64,000 bases of DNA from the NCBI RefSeq assembly GCF_001649575.2, contig NC_051441.1, forward strand, positions 12,879,771 to 12,943,770, read 5' to 3'. The translations under genes were made by a program, and so were the position numbers. This document shows, one piece after another, positions 11,792 to 22,580 of the stretch (the first letter of the stretch is position 1; each line of letters opens with the position of its first letter). The notes beneath the pieces are model-generated. The model was given only the letters and a program-made list of their open reading frames with translations, had not been told where the DNA came from and searched no databases. Origin of the DNA: Kryptolebias marmoratus. Its lineage: Eukaryota; Chordata; Actinopteri; Cyprinodontiformes; Rivulidae.

Positions 11792-13420
11792 TCACTTGAC
11801 CTCCACACTGATGATGCGAGCGTCCTCCCTGAATCTGAAGAAGGAGTATTCTTCTGCTCCGAGGCGGTTGGGGACGTTTATGGCAGACTTGCTGCAAAAA
11901 CTCACCAAAAACCCCGTGGGCAGGAATTTAACAGTGACCTGAGCCGATGGGACAAAGAGGAAAAACACAGACAAACAAGCATGGTTAAAATGTTACACAT
12001 TACTTCCAAACTGTCTCACTTTAATTAACAGATGGATCCACATTTAAAAACTGATCACAGGTGTGTGATAAGAACATCTCTCACTTTGAACTCCTCCCCG
12101 TGGCGGAAGGGAAAGCATCCCTCACGTATCTCCTCAGCATATTTGCCGTCCTTGAAAGAGTTGAAGACGGTTACATTTTTGTTTCCTAGATAATCAAAAC
12201 GTGGGTTGATGTGGATATAGTTCTGTATGTCATGGCCAAACTCTATGATAAATCTACAAGAAAGAAAAACAACACAAACATTTTGTTAGATTTTCAGCTG
12301 ATTCAACACATTTAGGGGAAACACAACCTGACAGACAGCCTACATAGTTGCCGCAATTAAACATCGCCTGATTCTTTTACTGATTTAAAGTTTGCAGGAA
12401 CTGATTACTGTAGCTTTCTGTTTAAGTAAGAACATGAAAAGTTTCATTCTCTGGTCCTAATATCTGATGTGCTGCAACTAAGTCAAATGACGAGACAGAA
12501 AATGAGCTCTCTTTTTTCTCTTTCGCAGGTTTCATACTCACCTTTTAGCATCACAGTCGGGAATTCCAACAACAGTCAGAGTCTGTCCAACTTTGAAGGG
12601 CATGTTCTTAATTTCCATAGCCTAAATACAAACAAAAGGAAGGAGGATAAACAATAATATTACTGCACACACATATTTGAGCTTTAGTTTATAAAGCAGC
12701 ATACAAACACTTTAAGTTTTCTGGTCCCACTTAACCATCAGGGACCCTTTATGTAGGATTTAAAAAAATCTTCCTGAATAGGTTATTCATTAATTTGAAC
12801 ACTTTAGTATGAGCAATCATTTATGAAAAAACGCTGTTCATGCACTGAAACAGGCTCAGTCTTTGGCAAGATTAAGTGGTGCACTTAATCTTCATTATAT
12901 TATGTTGTTGTTGCTTAGCTTTTTTTCAAACTTCTAAGGACTAAATACTGAGATATTAATGGTCATAAGATCTGAACTAACCCTTTAGCTGCCTTCTTTA
13001 AGCAAATATCAAATTTTTAAGGTCTGATCAGCAAATTTCAACTGTGGGCTTAACGTTGCAGCTATTTTGAAAAATTAAAGTAAAAAGTGAACAATATTGG
13101 ATTCAGTGAAAAGGAGACCAAATGTTCCCAAAGAAGGTAAGATTTATGAAAATTTGACTTTAGTGCAAATTTGTGAAAACTGGTCTGGTGGAGAAACTTG
13201 GAAAAAAACTTTTTAAATGTTCACAAAAACACAAATTTATTCAAAATGGGCCATTTCATTGTTAAGTTAGAAACTTTGTAGGAAATGTTTTGACTGAGCC
13301 TAAAAACATCCTGCTCAAAAATGAGCAGCACCACTTTTCAGATTTAAAACATGACACCAAACTGAAGGAAATTAAATACACGTAAGCCATTACTGTCAAA
13401 CATATACTTACCTCATGCAT
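11792..13420 (-). CDS. Prototype galectin 2 with Trp-to-Tyr change, 4 coding exons
   Basis: Coding exons are 13412-13420 (ATG CAT GAG), 12542-12621, 12085-12253 and 11792-11938, all with GT-AG borders. The frame is continuous over 134 residues, so its numbering matches human galectin-1. H44, N46, R48 (HINPR), V59, N61, E71 and R73 are present. The invariant sugar-stacking W68 is Tyr (KYAEEIR). It is also one codon shorter in exon 3 than its neighbour. In the family this Trp packs against galactose, so weakened or altered binding is inferred, not shown. A TATA box lies about 92 bases upstream of the ATG. Galectin 3 is its recent duplicate; the shared end of exon 3 (REGCFPFRHGEEF) is identical between them. 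No signal peptide. It may be a functional lectin with new specificity rather than a dying gene, since the frame and splice sites are intact. Confidence 0.92.
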
Positions 13421-13511
13421 CTTTGCAGGAGTGCAATATTCTGTCAGGCAGAGCTGAGAAGAAGTGATAAAACTGAAGAGTCTTCTCACTTTCTGAACTC
13501 TGACATTTGAC

Positions 13512-13518
13512 TATATAT
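13512..13518 (-). promoter_or_regulatory. TATA box of galectin gene 2
   Basis: Minus-strand ATATATAG, about 92 bases from the ATG, in a TGATGTGGGA-flanked context that is also present upstream of galectin 3. Confidence 0.65.
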
Positions 13519-13599
13519 GATGTGGGACACGTGACTGAATGAGATGTAGGAGGGTCCCTCAAGCTGATTATTAAACAAGTTCAAATGAAAACAGGTAAA

Positions 13600-14420
13600 C
13601 AGGTTTACAGTTATGAAAACAAGTTGAGAAAACAGAGGGGGATTTGGGCCACACTGAACAAATTTACATACAAATAAACAGGTTTAAATACCTGTAAACG
13701 TGTTTGGTTTGTATGGTCTATGTGATAAGGTTTTTCAGAAAGGTTTATCTCTGTTTGCAGATGACAATGTGATCTGTGATAAAATCAGGTAACAGGCGGA
13801 AGAGAACTTGGAGAGGTGGAGGTATGCACTTGAAAGATGAACAATGAAAGTCAGCCGTAGAAAGACAGAGTACCTATGTGTGAATGAGAGGGAGGCAAGT
13901 GGAACAGTGAAGCTACAAGGAGGTCAGAGGTCACAGAGCTGAAGATGTTGAGGTTCTCCTTGGGAGGGACGAGGATGGACAGGATTAGGAATGAGGTCCT
14001 CAGAGGTACAGCACAGGTTGAAGGACTAGGAGATAAAGTTAGAGAGGCCAGACTGAGATGGTTTTGACATGTGCAGAGGAGGGACAGAGGGTATATTGGT
14101 AGAAGGTTGTTAGAGACGCAGCTGCCAGGAAAAAGACGAAGAGGAGATATATGGATGCAGTTAGGACATGGAGGGAGTTGGAGTGATGGAGTGATGCTCA
14201 AAAAGCATCTTGAGACAAAAGCAATAAGCACAACCCAAGCTTCATTTGGACGCGGGGTGGGGGTAGGGGGGGGCTGTTAGTGTGTGTAAACTTGTATGAT
14301 CCTAAACACCAATATGAATATATGAATATTGTATTATCAAATACATGCAGTGAATTGCACACTGGAATTCTATGTTGTCTTATCCAAATGTGGACATTAA
14401 GATATGTTGTATATTTTGAA
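13600..14420. repeat. Segmental duplicate arm A (pair with 21900-22580)
   Basis: Stretches around 13650-13745 (GGTTTAAATACCTG..GTATGGTCTA..GATAAGG) and 14220-14395 (AACACCAATATGAATATATG..ATACATGCAG) match 21980-22050 and 22425-22570 in the same order. Arm A also holds a LINE fragment. A further related copy of the first part is at 15950-16140. Confidence 0.75.
13735..14205 (+). mobile_element. Non-LTR retrotransposon reverse-transcriptase relic
   Basis: Plus-strand frames read FADDNVICD (the RT catalytic FADD motif), then ERWRYAL, MKVSRRKTEYLCVNE, a gap, RIRNEVLRGTAQ, DKVREARLRWF, HVQRRDRGYIGRR and LPGKRRRGD. This is the usual order of the C-terminal half of a fish LINE pol protein (RTE-like by my recollection). 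Stops and frameshifts interrupt it, and the segment between VNE..LQG and the RIRNE block is shortened by an internal deletion. It is dead. Confidence 0.85.
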
Positions 14421-14689
14421 CAGACATCTACAAAATTGCAATCATGACCTTGTTAATATAAAAAACTTAATTGGATTTTAAAGATATGTAGTTCTGGTGA
14501 ACTCTGTTTTTATTTTTTGTCATTAAACCTTTAACAGTGTATTTGGACATGTATGTTCTCTGTCATCCATTAGAGATCCAATAAGCTAACCCTTGACTGA
14601 TGTTTTTTGTTTCTTGTGCGCTTAATTAAGTGAAACCTTGTCAAGAAGTTTGATGTACCTTGATATAAATCTTAACATATGTCTATGAA

Positions 14690-15215
14690 GATCAAAATAA
14701 TTTTTGAAGAAAGGTTTTCTTGAAACAATGCATTCATTCAACTTCCCTTTCATCACTTCATCTTCACCGACAGCAACAACATGTTTTCAGTTTTACTCCC
14801 ATTAACCAAACATGCAAAGATTTTCAGAGTCAAGAAGGAGATCTTCTTATGCTGTTGTCAAGAATCTTGTAAGCACTTGCCAAAATGAAAAACTGCTAAG
14901 ACTGTAGAGAACTGATGAGGAAATGTTGTTGATCTGAGTAACATTTTCCTCCGTTCAATAATGTAAGGTAACTATACAGAGGAAAGAGCCATGCACACAA
15001 AACTGAACAAATGTGCACTGTCACCTATGTTAAAGTGCAAAAGAAGCAGTACTAAGTATTTATAAATTTTTGCATTTTATAGTTGAAAAAATATGTCATC
15101 ATGCAGTGGAAAAAAATCTAATTCTAAAACAAGCAACTATAGTGACATAGTAAATATTAGAAACTTTTGTTTGGGAAAGACTAAAAACAGATAATTATTC
15201 TGCTTTTACACAAAA
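14690..15215 (-). pseudogene. Relic of a further galectin copy (intron 1-like DNA)
   Basis: From about 14740 (CCTTTCATCACTTCATC..CAGCAACAACATG) to 15180, the sequence follows 8350-8780, which is intron 1 of galectin gene 1, in the same orientation. It contains no galectin exon. It is evidence of an additional tandem galectin unit that has lost its coding parts. Confidence 0.7.
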
Positions 15216-15329
15216 TGTCCTTTCCTTTTATGTAAATATTAATGCATATGTTTGAGAACATATGTATTGTTTGAAAACATATGCATTATCTCGCAAGTAC
15301 TACATTTCTTTGGGTAATTTTACAAACAT

Positions 15330-15625
15330 AGTAATAGAACAGACTTCTATTAGGAAGCCAAAAACCTTACCCAAGGAGAGGTTCATAGACTTTTATTTTG
15401 AAACTGACCTTAGATACAAAGACATTGAATCAGTGCTTGGCAAAACACGTAGATTTCAGATCAGTGAGAGACATTTGAAAAGATTCCTCAATTCACAGGG
15501 ACAGTCATCGCAAGGACTGCTCTGACCTGGAGGTCCTGGTAGAGTTCATGAACAACAAACTGCAGTTTTCTGGACAACTTCACAGATAAATGCAGGCAGC
15601 ATGACCTTCCAGTGAGGAAATAAGA
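15330..15625 (+). pseudogene. Integrase-type transposon protein relic
   Basis: The plus frame at 15350-15500 reads RFIDFYFETDLRYKDIESVL then FQISERHLKRFL. After a frameshift it continues SDLEVLVEFMNNKLQFSGQLH before stops. This resembles the N-terminal region of fish integrase-core (DDE) proteins, in which a YKDI..L..ISERHLKR..L segment precedes DLE..V.FI...L..SG.LHGYR. No catalytic core remains. The family name is uncertain. Confidence 0.6.
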
Positions 15626-15699
15626 TACGCTTAGTGTAAAGGGATCCCAGAGAAGTGTCTTTAAGGCAAGCATGGCATCTCACAAGAATACTTCTCAAA

Positions 15700-15859
15700 A
15701 TATCTGAATTTTTATCTGACTGTCTAAATTATACCTTTTAAAAAATTTCTTATTTAAAAAGAAATGGTACAATTGATATTTACATTTTATGTAACGACCC
15801 AGCCTATACTAAATCTATTATTTTCAATTACTGAATATTTTTATGAGGGTACATTAAAG

Positions 15860-15927
<68 letters not shown>

Positions 15928-16795
15928 TAAATAAAAACAAAAAGACTTTAATGGATTGCTGCTGGAAATGTGGGAGAAGAATTGCCAAAGATGAGGGTCT
16001 GTGCCACATTGAATAAGTTTACATACCTGTAAAAAGGTTTTAATATCTGTAAATTCGTTTGGTCTGTGTGATAAGTGGATAAGATAAGTCTCTTCAGAAA
16101 GGATTCTCATGCAATATAACCTGTCTGACCATGTGATTCTTGAGATGGAAAAATACAACTTCATCTGAACTAAACTAGAACCAAAAGTTATGCATGACTG
16201 AATTCCACAGAAAAAATCTTACAGGAACTGTTGTGTCATAATCATTAAATCAACAAATACAGCATACAAACAATAAGTCACTACATATGTCAGGGCCGGA
16301 GGAGAAAGAGATGAAACCAGAGCGCAGACTCATGATAAAAACAAAAAATTATTTTAAAAGATGAAAGAAACGAAAACAAAAAGCTGATGGGGCAGCAAAA
16401 CTAAACATAACGAACATCTCTCTCAGGTTTCATCATCTTGTGCAACAACATTCTTCAACAACAATAAACAGAACCTGGCTAATACATAACTACTTCAAAA
16501 GGCAAATTCAAAAATAAGTGAGTTTAAATGTTTTGACAACAAATAACTGAAGTTATACTACAGTAATTACACTCAGACAGTCTGTGTGTATTAAAACAAA
16601 TAATGGATGTATAATATTTACAGTACACACAACTCTAACTACAGTAAACCATTCCTAAATGTATTGCAAATCAATGGTGCGTGCTCGAGTCACATAACTT
16701 GGACTCGAGTCTAACTCGAGTCATTAATACTAATATTATGAAAAGTTATGAAAGTTGACCTAACATTACCCTCCAGTGGTCACTATCAGGTATTC
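15700..16795. repeat. Segmental duplicate (pair with 23640-24260)
   Basis: Matches in order include AATGGTACAATTGATAT at 15766 and 23665, TGTAACGACCCAGCC at 15790 (ATAACGACCCAACC near 23683), GTAAACCATTCCTAAATG at 16643 and 24092, and CCTCCAGTGGTCACTAT at 16770 and 24230. Microsatellite expansion and indels account for the different spacing. Confidence 0.75.
15863..15924. repeat. (TA)n microsatellite
   Basis: An alternating TA run of about 60 bases; any Tyr-Ile translation here is an artefact. Confidence 0.97.
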
Positions 16796-16807
16796 CAGAA
16801 TATATAT

Positions 16808-17045
16808 ATATATTACTCATTGGAGCCAATAGTTAACTTAAATATACAATGAAGAAACAGAACAAAACAATTTATTACAATTTAATGTGATAATTTTATT
16901 CCAAAACCCCACAATTTCCTGTAAATATTTAAAGTAATCTTCACCAACAGTTCTTCAGTGTTTTAAAGTTTCTTTGAACATTGGAGCTTATTTTGTTGCT
17001 CCTGATGACAAGCTGTTGAGCAGTATGTGCTTAAAATGAAAAAAA
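16808..17045 (-). pseudogene. Galectin relic: start of exon 3 plus intron 2
   Basis: The sequence from TATTACTCATTGGAGCCAAT onward aligns with 6344-6585 of galectin gene 1. That covers about 30 bases of the 5' end of exon 3, its acceptor region and about 200 bases of intron 2. The rest of exon 3 is gone; it is cut off by a TA repeat at 16800. The retained AATGAAGAAACAGAAC and CAAAACCCCACAATTTCCTG stretches leave little doubt about origin. It is a truncated, non-functional fourth galectin. Confidence 0.8.
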
Positions 17046-17478
17046 CAAACAAGTGGAAGATAAAACAAGAAGTGTCAGGCATTAACAAGTATATCTACAG
17101 CAGGTGAACTGTATATAAGGCTGTGTGGAAACAAAAAGGGTATTGTTCAGAAAAAGGCCATGTACTGTACTAAATGAAGAAAGAAAGAAATTGGGGATGC
17201 CCGATACATTTTTTTTTTTTAAATGCTGAGGTCGTGTTCAGAAATTAGTCACCTTGATGCCAAAACATAAGCATCATGTTTTTACCAACCGAAAAGCCTC
17301 CTTTTTCTTGCTGTCTTTACTTTTTTCTAGATCCTTTTTAAGCTTCCTCTTTACATTCAGTCCCTATTTGCTCACCCAGCTTGGCTTTTTAAGTAACTGT
17401 AACTCACACGCTTTCTCCTTCCCCCACACCAAGAGAAACAACAACATTCTTTCACTTCTGCCTCCTAATGGTCAGGTT

Positions 17479-17483
<5 letters not shown>

Positions 17484-17521
<38 letters not shown>
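17484..17521. repeat. Poly-A tract
   Basis: Homopolymer A run of about 38 bases; it may be the tail of a retroposed sequence but no target-site duplication was identified. Confidence 0.9.
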
Positions 17522-17524
<3 letters not shown>

Positions 17525-17734
17525 CTTTTCACTCTATCTCAAGTGAGGGGACCTTTTAAACCCTAAACCCCAAAACTGGGTTGCTTTTAACGGAGTGATC
17601 AATTCTGTTCGGACCTTGAAACCATAACAGTGACATCTTAAACCTCTTTTTTTTTAATTCTTTAGGGAGTCTCTGTTACCTATATAACTTAAGGGCTCCT
17701 GAATTCCAGAGTGTTCTACTTACCCAACGACAAC

Positions 17735-18135
17735 TGACTAACTTATAGCCATTTTTGTGTTGGGTAATGTTGATTAAATATAGTGATCATCTTAAATTGG
17801 GGTGACTCCAAAAGTTTCATTGAAATCCTTCCAGTGGTATGTGAGATATTTTGCTAACAGACAGCCAGGCTTAATGCCAACAGTTATTGCCATAGTTTGG
17901 GGATGATGCTCAGCTACTACCACACCAAACTGTAACTCATTATCTGTCCAACTGACTGAGTCAGAAACATTTCATTTGTTTGTTAAATTTAATTAGCTGT
18001 TACAGCCATCTTGAACTGTGTTGAGTTGAAAAGTGAATCAGTAATCTGTGATTGCTTTCTGTTAGTTTTATTAAAATTCCTCCACTGGCACATGACATTT
18101 TTGAAACTTTTGCTTAACAAAGCTGAATTGACAAT
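17735..18135 (+). repeat. Dispersed repeat, two adjacent copies of the GAGATATTTTG family
   Basis: The first copy runs from TAGCCATTTTTGTGTTGGGT through TTGGGGTGACTCCAAAAG and TTTCATTGAAATCCTTCCAG to GTGAGATATTTTGCTAACAG at about 17860. The second begins near 17990 and ends with TTTTATTAAAATTCCTCCAC and a CATGACATTTTTG variant. They show the long form of the family, also seen at 55480 and 62110. Confidence 0.65.
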
Positions 18136-18224
18136 CAAGGCATTAGTCTTTTGTGAAGAGAAAAAAAAAATGTGTTCACAAGGTATTTAGTGCTCAAGAA
18201 AAGCACACATGTAAAGATAAACTG

Positions 18225-18470
18225 TGTCAGGAACATTTCTCAGCTCGGCTCTCTGGAGAGCAGTGAAGCTGTTAACAGTTCAGTTAAACTGCTCTGCAAG
18301 CTGTTTGGTGATTGACACCATGTGCCGACTGACTGACGGGTTTATTTTTCCTGAGTGTTGCATCATCGTATCTTAAATATGTTGTAAATACAATTTTGAG
18401 AAGTCAATATGGAATTAATTAGGAGTGTGATTACTGAGTAAACATTTCAGGAGAAAGTCAACATTCATTT
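18225..18470 (-). repeat. Duplicated 3' block of galectin 3 (pair with 11245-11480)
   Basis: Near-identical to the block below galectin 2, with the AATAAA hexamer conserved at 18341-18346. The distance to the stop codon is about 380 bases longer than in galectin 2 because of extra sequence around 18560-18985. Confidence 0.85.
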
Positions 18471-18559
18471 AAAATCAAACAACCATAGAAACTCTGTAAT
18501 TTCCCTAATTTTTCAAGAATCCTTAAAGTCAAGCCCAGAGAAACGACCCAGTGTGTTTT

Positions 18560-18738
18560 CTTGTGTGCATAAACTTCTAGTTCTTCACAGTAAATTTGAA
18601 AAAAAAAAAAAAATACCAGACTTTAAGTACATTTATTAAAGGGTACATATTAATAATATTTTTTTCATATCTCATTACAAGTATAACATTTGGTTACAGA
18701 TTTTTAATACAAAGACAAACAAAAAACAAATATATGTT

Positions 18739-18777
<39 letters not shown>

Positions 18778-18985
18778 GAGCAGTTTGTGAAAAAAAAAGC
18801 AGGTGTTTTATTTTAAACAAATGCAGACCTGAAATCTTAAAAGACATAAAAACATTTAGAGAATTTTCACAATTGGTTTACATCGAAGTCAAAAGCCCTG
18901 GTTGGTGTGTAGAAAGGTTATGCAGTCAAAATGGCTGCTGTTTGCATATTTCTGTCTGCAGATCTAAAGATTATGGCTAAGTTTT
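18560..18985. other. Extra sequence in the galectin 3 3' region, with (GT)n
   Basis: Relative to galectin 2, about 380 additional bases separate the conserved 3' block from the stop codon. They hold an A-run at 18600, a (GT)n microsatellite at 18738-18772 and otherwise undistinguished sequence. If the 18341 hexamer is used, this lengthens the 3' UTR to about 800 bases. Confidence 0.6.
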
Positions 18986-19140
18986 TATCTTCTCTAAACA
19001 TCTTTATATTTGCTTATAGTTACCCTCAACCAGGAACATTCTTAACATGATGTGATAAACATAGAAAGCTGGCACAGATTTAAATCAGCTTGGAAAACAT
19101 TTGCTGCGATGTTGTCTGTTGTTCTTCGGAGGGTTGAAGT

Positions 19141-21209
19141 TCACTTGACCTCCACACTGATGATGCGAATACCCCCAGAGAAGCTGAAGAAGGAGTATTT
19201 TTTCGCTCCGAGGCGGTTGGGGAAGTTAATGGCAGACTCGCTGCAAAAAATCACCGAAAACCCCGTGGGCAGGAATTTAACAGTGACCTGAGCCGATGGG
19301 ACAAAGAGGAAAAACAAGGACAAACAAGCATGGTTAAAATGTTACACATTACTTCCAAACTGTCTCACTTTAATTAACAGATGGGTCCACATTTAAAAAC
19401 TGATCACAGGTGTGTGATAAGAACATCTCTCACTATGAACTCCTCCCCGTGGCGGAAGGGAAAGCATCCCTCACGTATCTCCTCGGCCCACTTGCCTCCC
19501 TGGTAAGAGTTGCAGACGACTACTTTCTCATCTCCTTTGGAATTAAAACGTGGGTTGATATGGAGCGTGAGGTTATCTTTGTCAAGACCAATGTCCATGC
19601 AAAAACTACAATGAAGAAAATAAAACAAAAGCATAAAAAAGGGGAAACAACTTGAGAGATTTATGGTTGCTGCAGTTAAACATCACCTGATTCCTTTTAC
19701 TGGTTTAAAGTTTGCAGGAACTGATTACTATAACTGTCTTGAACTTGGAAAACAGGGAAGTTTCCTTCTCTGGTCCTCTTATCTGATGTGCTGCAAGGCT
19801 GCGTTCACACTGAAGGTCTTAATGCTCAATTCCAATTTTTTTTGGCTCAAATCCAATTTATTTTTTCTGTCGTTCACATTACATTTTAAATCCAACCTCC
19901 GTCAGACTCCAGTCCAAACAGTCTACAGTTCCCGAAATGAAACGCATGGGCAGAAGAAGATATGACGTCACACTCTGCATGCTGTGTTTCTGGAAGTAAA
20001 TATGGACGCTGCGAGTGTTAGTATGCGTGTGTTGATTTGGAAGTTGCTGTCCAATCGGGGCCAACTGTCCATCCAAATGGTAAAAGAGAAGAGAGGGCAA
20101 AGAAGAAAAAGAGCTCAAATGTTAACGTTGACCTTTTTTTTGGAAGCTGTGGCTGCTGCCTCTGAGCAGAGGCATATTTGGATGCAGAGTCAGAACCAAG
20201 AGTGGAGGGACTCTGACGTGAGGGACCTCCGTCCTTTCATCCAGTGTAAAAGTGGGATGAAATGGGACGTGAACGTTCACACTACAGTCGCTCTGAATGA
20301 CATCGGATATGTATCCGATTCACTACCACATATGGAGAAGACCTGGGTCGGATATGAATAAATCTGATATGTGTCACATAGGGGCGAAAATGAGCCCTCT
20401 TTGTCTTTCTCGCAGGTTTGGTACTCACCATAAAGCATCAGGGTTGGGAATTCCAACAACAGTCAGAGTCTGTCCAACTTTGAAGGACATGTTCTTAATT
20501 TCCATACCCTAAATACAAACAAAAGGAGGAAAGATAAACAGTTATATTACTGCACACACATATTTGTGCTCTAGCTGATATGACAACAAGCAAACACTTC
20601 AGGTTTTTTGGTCCCACTTCTATGGAAGTGTACAACCGTCACAGCAGAAAATCAATTTTTGAACATTTTCACGTTCTAACATGATAATTATATTGTACAA
20701 ATGTAATAATTTCATTCAGATGGTGGCTGTAGTATGCTTTTAGCATGCATTGACAATGAGACTCATTTGATAAACAGGAGGAAGAAGTTATAGCATTCCA
20801 GGTTAATTTGGGATACATGTGGTGAGGATGGCTAAAAGTATGGATAGCCCATATTCCCATAAAACATACATACATACATACATACAACATATATATGAAC
20901 ACATTTAAGGTGGTGAAATTTATATCCATGAAGCCTCCAGTAACATTGCAGCTATTTTGAAAAATACAAGCAAAATGTGAACAATATTGGATTCAGTGAA
21001 AAGGAGACCAAACTAAGATTTATTAAAATTTCACTTCCGTGTCAAAATCTGAAAACTGGTCTGGTGGAGAAACTTGCAAAGCACTTGGAGACAAATGTTC
21101 ACAAAAACACATTGAGTAATTTGAAATGCCATTTTACTGTTGAGTTAGAAACTACAGGGGATATTTGTCTGAATTTAAAAACATTCTAATATATGCTTAC
21201 CTTTTCCAT
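19141..21209 (-). CDS. Prototype galectin 3 (congerin-like), 4 coding exons
   Basis: Coding exons are 21201-21209 (ATG GAA AAG), 20429-20508, 19434-19605 and 19141-19287, all GT-AG, giving 135 residues. All eight sugar-site residues are present: H45, N47, R49 (HINPR), V60, N62, W69, E72 and R74 (KWAEEIR), so beta-galactoside binding is expected. No signal peptide. It is the tandem sister of galectin 2: flanking introns and 3' DNA are about 98% identical, but the protein differs at many sites, mostly in exon 3 and in the second half of exon 4 (for example KKYSFFSFSGG against EEYSFFRFRED). Intron 2 has gained a transposon of about 590 bp absent from galectin 2. A TATA element is about 80 bases upstream of the ATG. 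Which named fish galectin this is cannot be settled by eye. Confidence 0.93.
19797..20384. mobile_element. Non-autonomous DNA transposon inserted in galectin 3 intron 2
   Basis: Galectin 2 and 3 introns align up to ATCTGATGTGCTGCA and resume at AAAATGAG..CTCTTT. Between them galectin 3 has about 590 extra bases. These begin GGCTGCGTTCACACTGAAGG and carry repeated GTTCACA and CGGATAT-like motifs near both ends, ending near GGGTCGGATATGAATAAAT. Such GCGTTCACAC elements are common fish hAT-like non-autonomous transposons. The empty site in galectin 2 makes the insertion clear. Confidence 0.75.
20867..20886. repeat. (CATA)n microsatellite
   Basis: About five CATA units in galectin 3 intron 1. 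Confidence 0.9.
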
Positions 21210-21288
21210 CTTTGCAGGAGTGCCGTAGTCAGTCAGGCAGAGCTGAGCAGAGGTGATGAAGGTGAGGAGTCTGGTCTCTCAGTCTGAA

Positions 21289-21295
21289 TATATAT
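21289..21295 (-). promoter_or_regulatory. TATA box of galectin gene 3
   Basis: Minus-strand ATATATA is flanked by the same TGATGTGGGA motif as in galectin 2, about 80 bases upstream of the ATG. Confidence 0.65.
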
Positions 21296-21899
21296 GATGT
21301 GGGAGGGTCCCACAGACTGAGCAGCGTTTCAAACAACAAAAACAACGTGACATAAAGGTGAACAAGTCATCTCAAACCTCAAAGAGCTGAGCTTTTTTTG
21401 TTGTTGTTGCTGTTATCAGTATGTCACTGGAGACATGTAATCTGGCAGGACTTTGAAAGAAAACAAAATAGCATTTTAAAGTAACTCACCCAGCAGCGGC
21501 TACGTTTTAAGTTTAGGAGGACATTTTTTAAATTGATGAATGTTTATATGAGTCTACCTTGTGGTACATTCAACAAGTACTTATATAACATGACCATATT
21601 AAAAGATATTTTTCAAGTTGTGACCTTTTGTTTTTGTGTAAAAGTTTCTCTGTATGAAGCAGAGTTGTCTCAGCATCTTGGTGCAAAGAGCCAGATGGGA
21701 CTAAGAGGAAGTGCTATCACCTATGGTTGAACTTTCTTTTTCACTTCTGGTTTTGGACTGCCCGGAGAACTGTACATCCCTCGCACGCTCCATGCTCAGA
21801 GGAGAACTGCCTGAAACCGAGCCTTGAGGTCAGAACTTTGTTTTACAGTTTCCTCATCTTAGCCAGGGGGGGAGTCCAGCTACGTTAAGAAGTTATGGC

Positions 21900-22580
21900 T
21901 AAAGTAAAAAAAGGAAAACACTTTAATATGGGTTGCTGCTGGGAATATGTGGGGGGAAGGGGGGGTTGACAAAAAGATGAGGGTCTGTGTCTCATTGAAC
22001 ATGTTTACATACCTGTTTGTTTGGTCTACATGATAAGGTTCTTCAGAAAGAATTCCCACAGAATACAACACGTTTGACCATTTGATAGTTGATTTAGAGA
22101 AGCCAGGCTGAACCGAAACCAAATGTTTTGCAAGAATGCAGTCCAGAGATAAAAACGTACAGGATCTGTTGTGTGATGGTGCACTCCTTTATCACTAAAA
22201 TTTGACTGTAAGAAATGTTGCTCCTGGGGAGGCTTCAGTCCTGCCACAAACATGGACTTAAGTTTACCTGTTTGTAGATTTTATCCAGTAGAAACAGGTC
22301 TTGGCTGGAGCCTGACTCTTGAGGTTTTGTCTGAAGACTCTTCGTGAATTTGTCTGTTTTTTTGTTTCATGAATATCTTGGACCTATTTTACTTTTTGCT
22401 CAAAAAGCGTCTCGAGACATAAGCATAGCCCTACGAGCTTCAGTTTGGGGTGGGGTGGGAGGTATGAGTGTGTGTGACCTTGTGTGATGCTAAACACCAA
22501 TTTGAATTTATGAATATTGTATTATCAAATACATGCAGAGAAATGCCCACTGAAATTACATGTAATCTTATCCGAATGTT
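21900..22580. repeat. Segmental duplicate arm B (pair with 13600-14420)
   Basis: Matches arm A and the 15950-16140 copy at GATGAGGGTCTGTG..ATTGAACA..TTACATACCTG and at the TAAACACCAATTTGAATT..ATACATGCAGAG stretch. It lacks the LINE fragment found in arm A. Confidence 0.75.

Noticed and set aside
13851..14231. A 126-codon minus-strand open frame.
   Set aside because: It is the antisense of the LINE reverse-transcriptase relic on the plus strand.
15841..16164. A 107-codon frame with a Tyr-Ile repeat.
   Set aside because: Produced by the (TA)n microsatellite.
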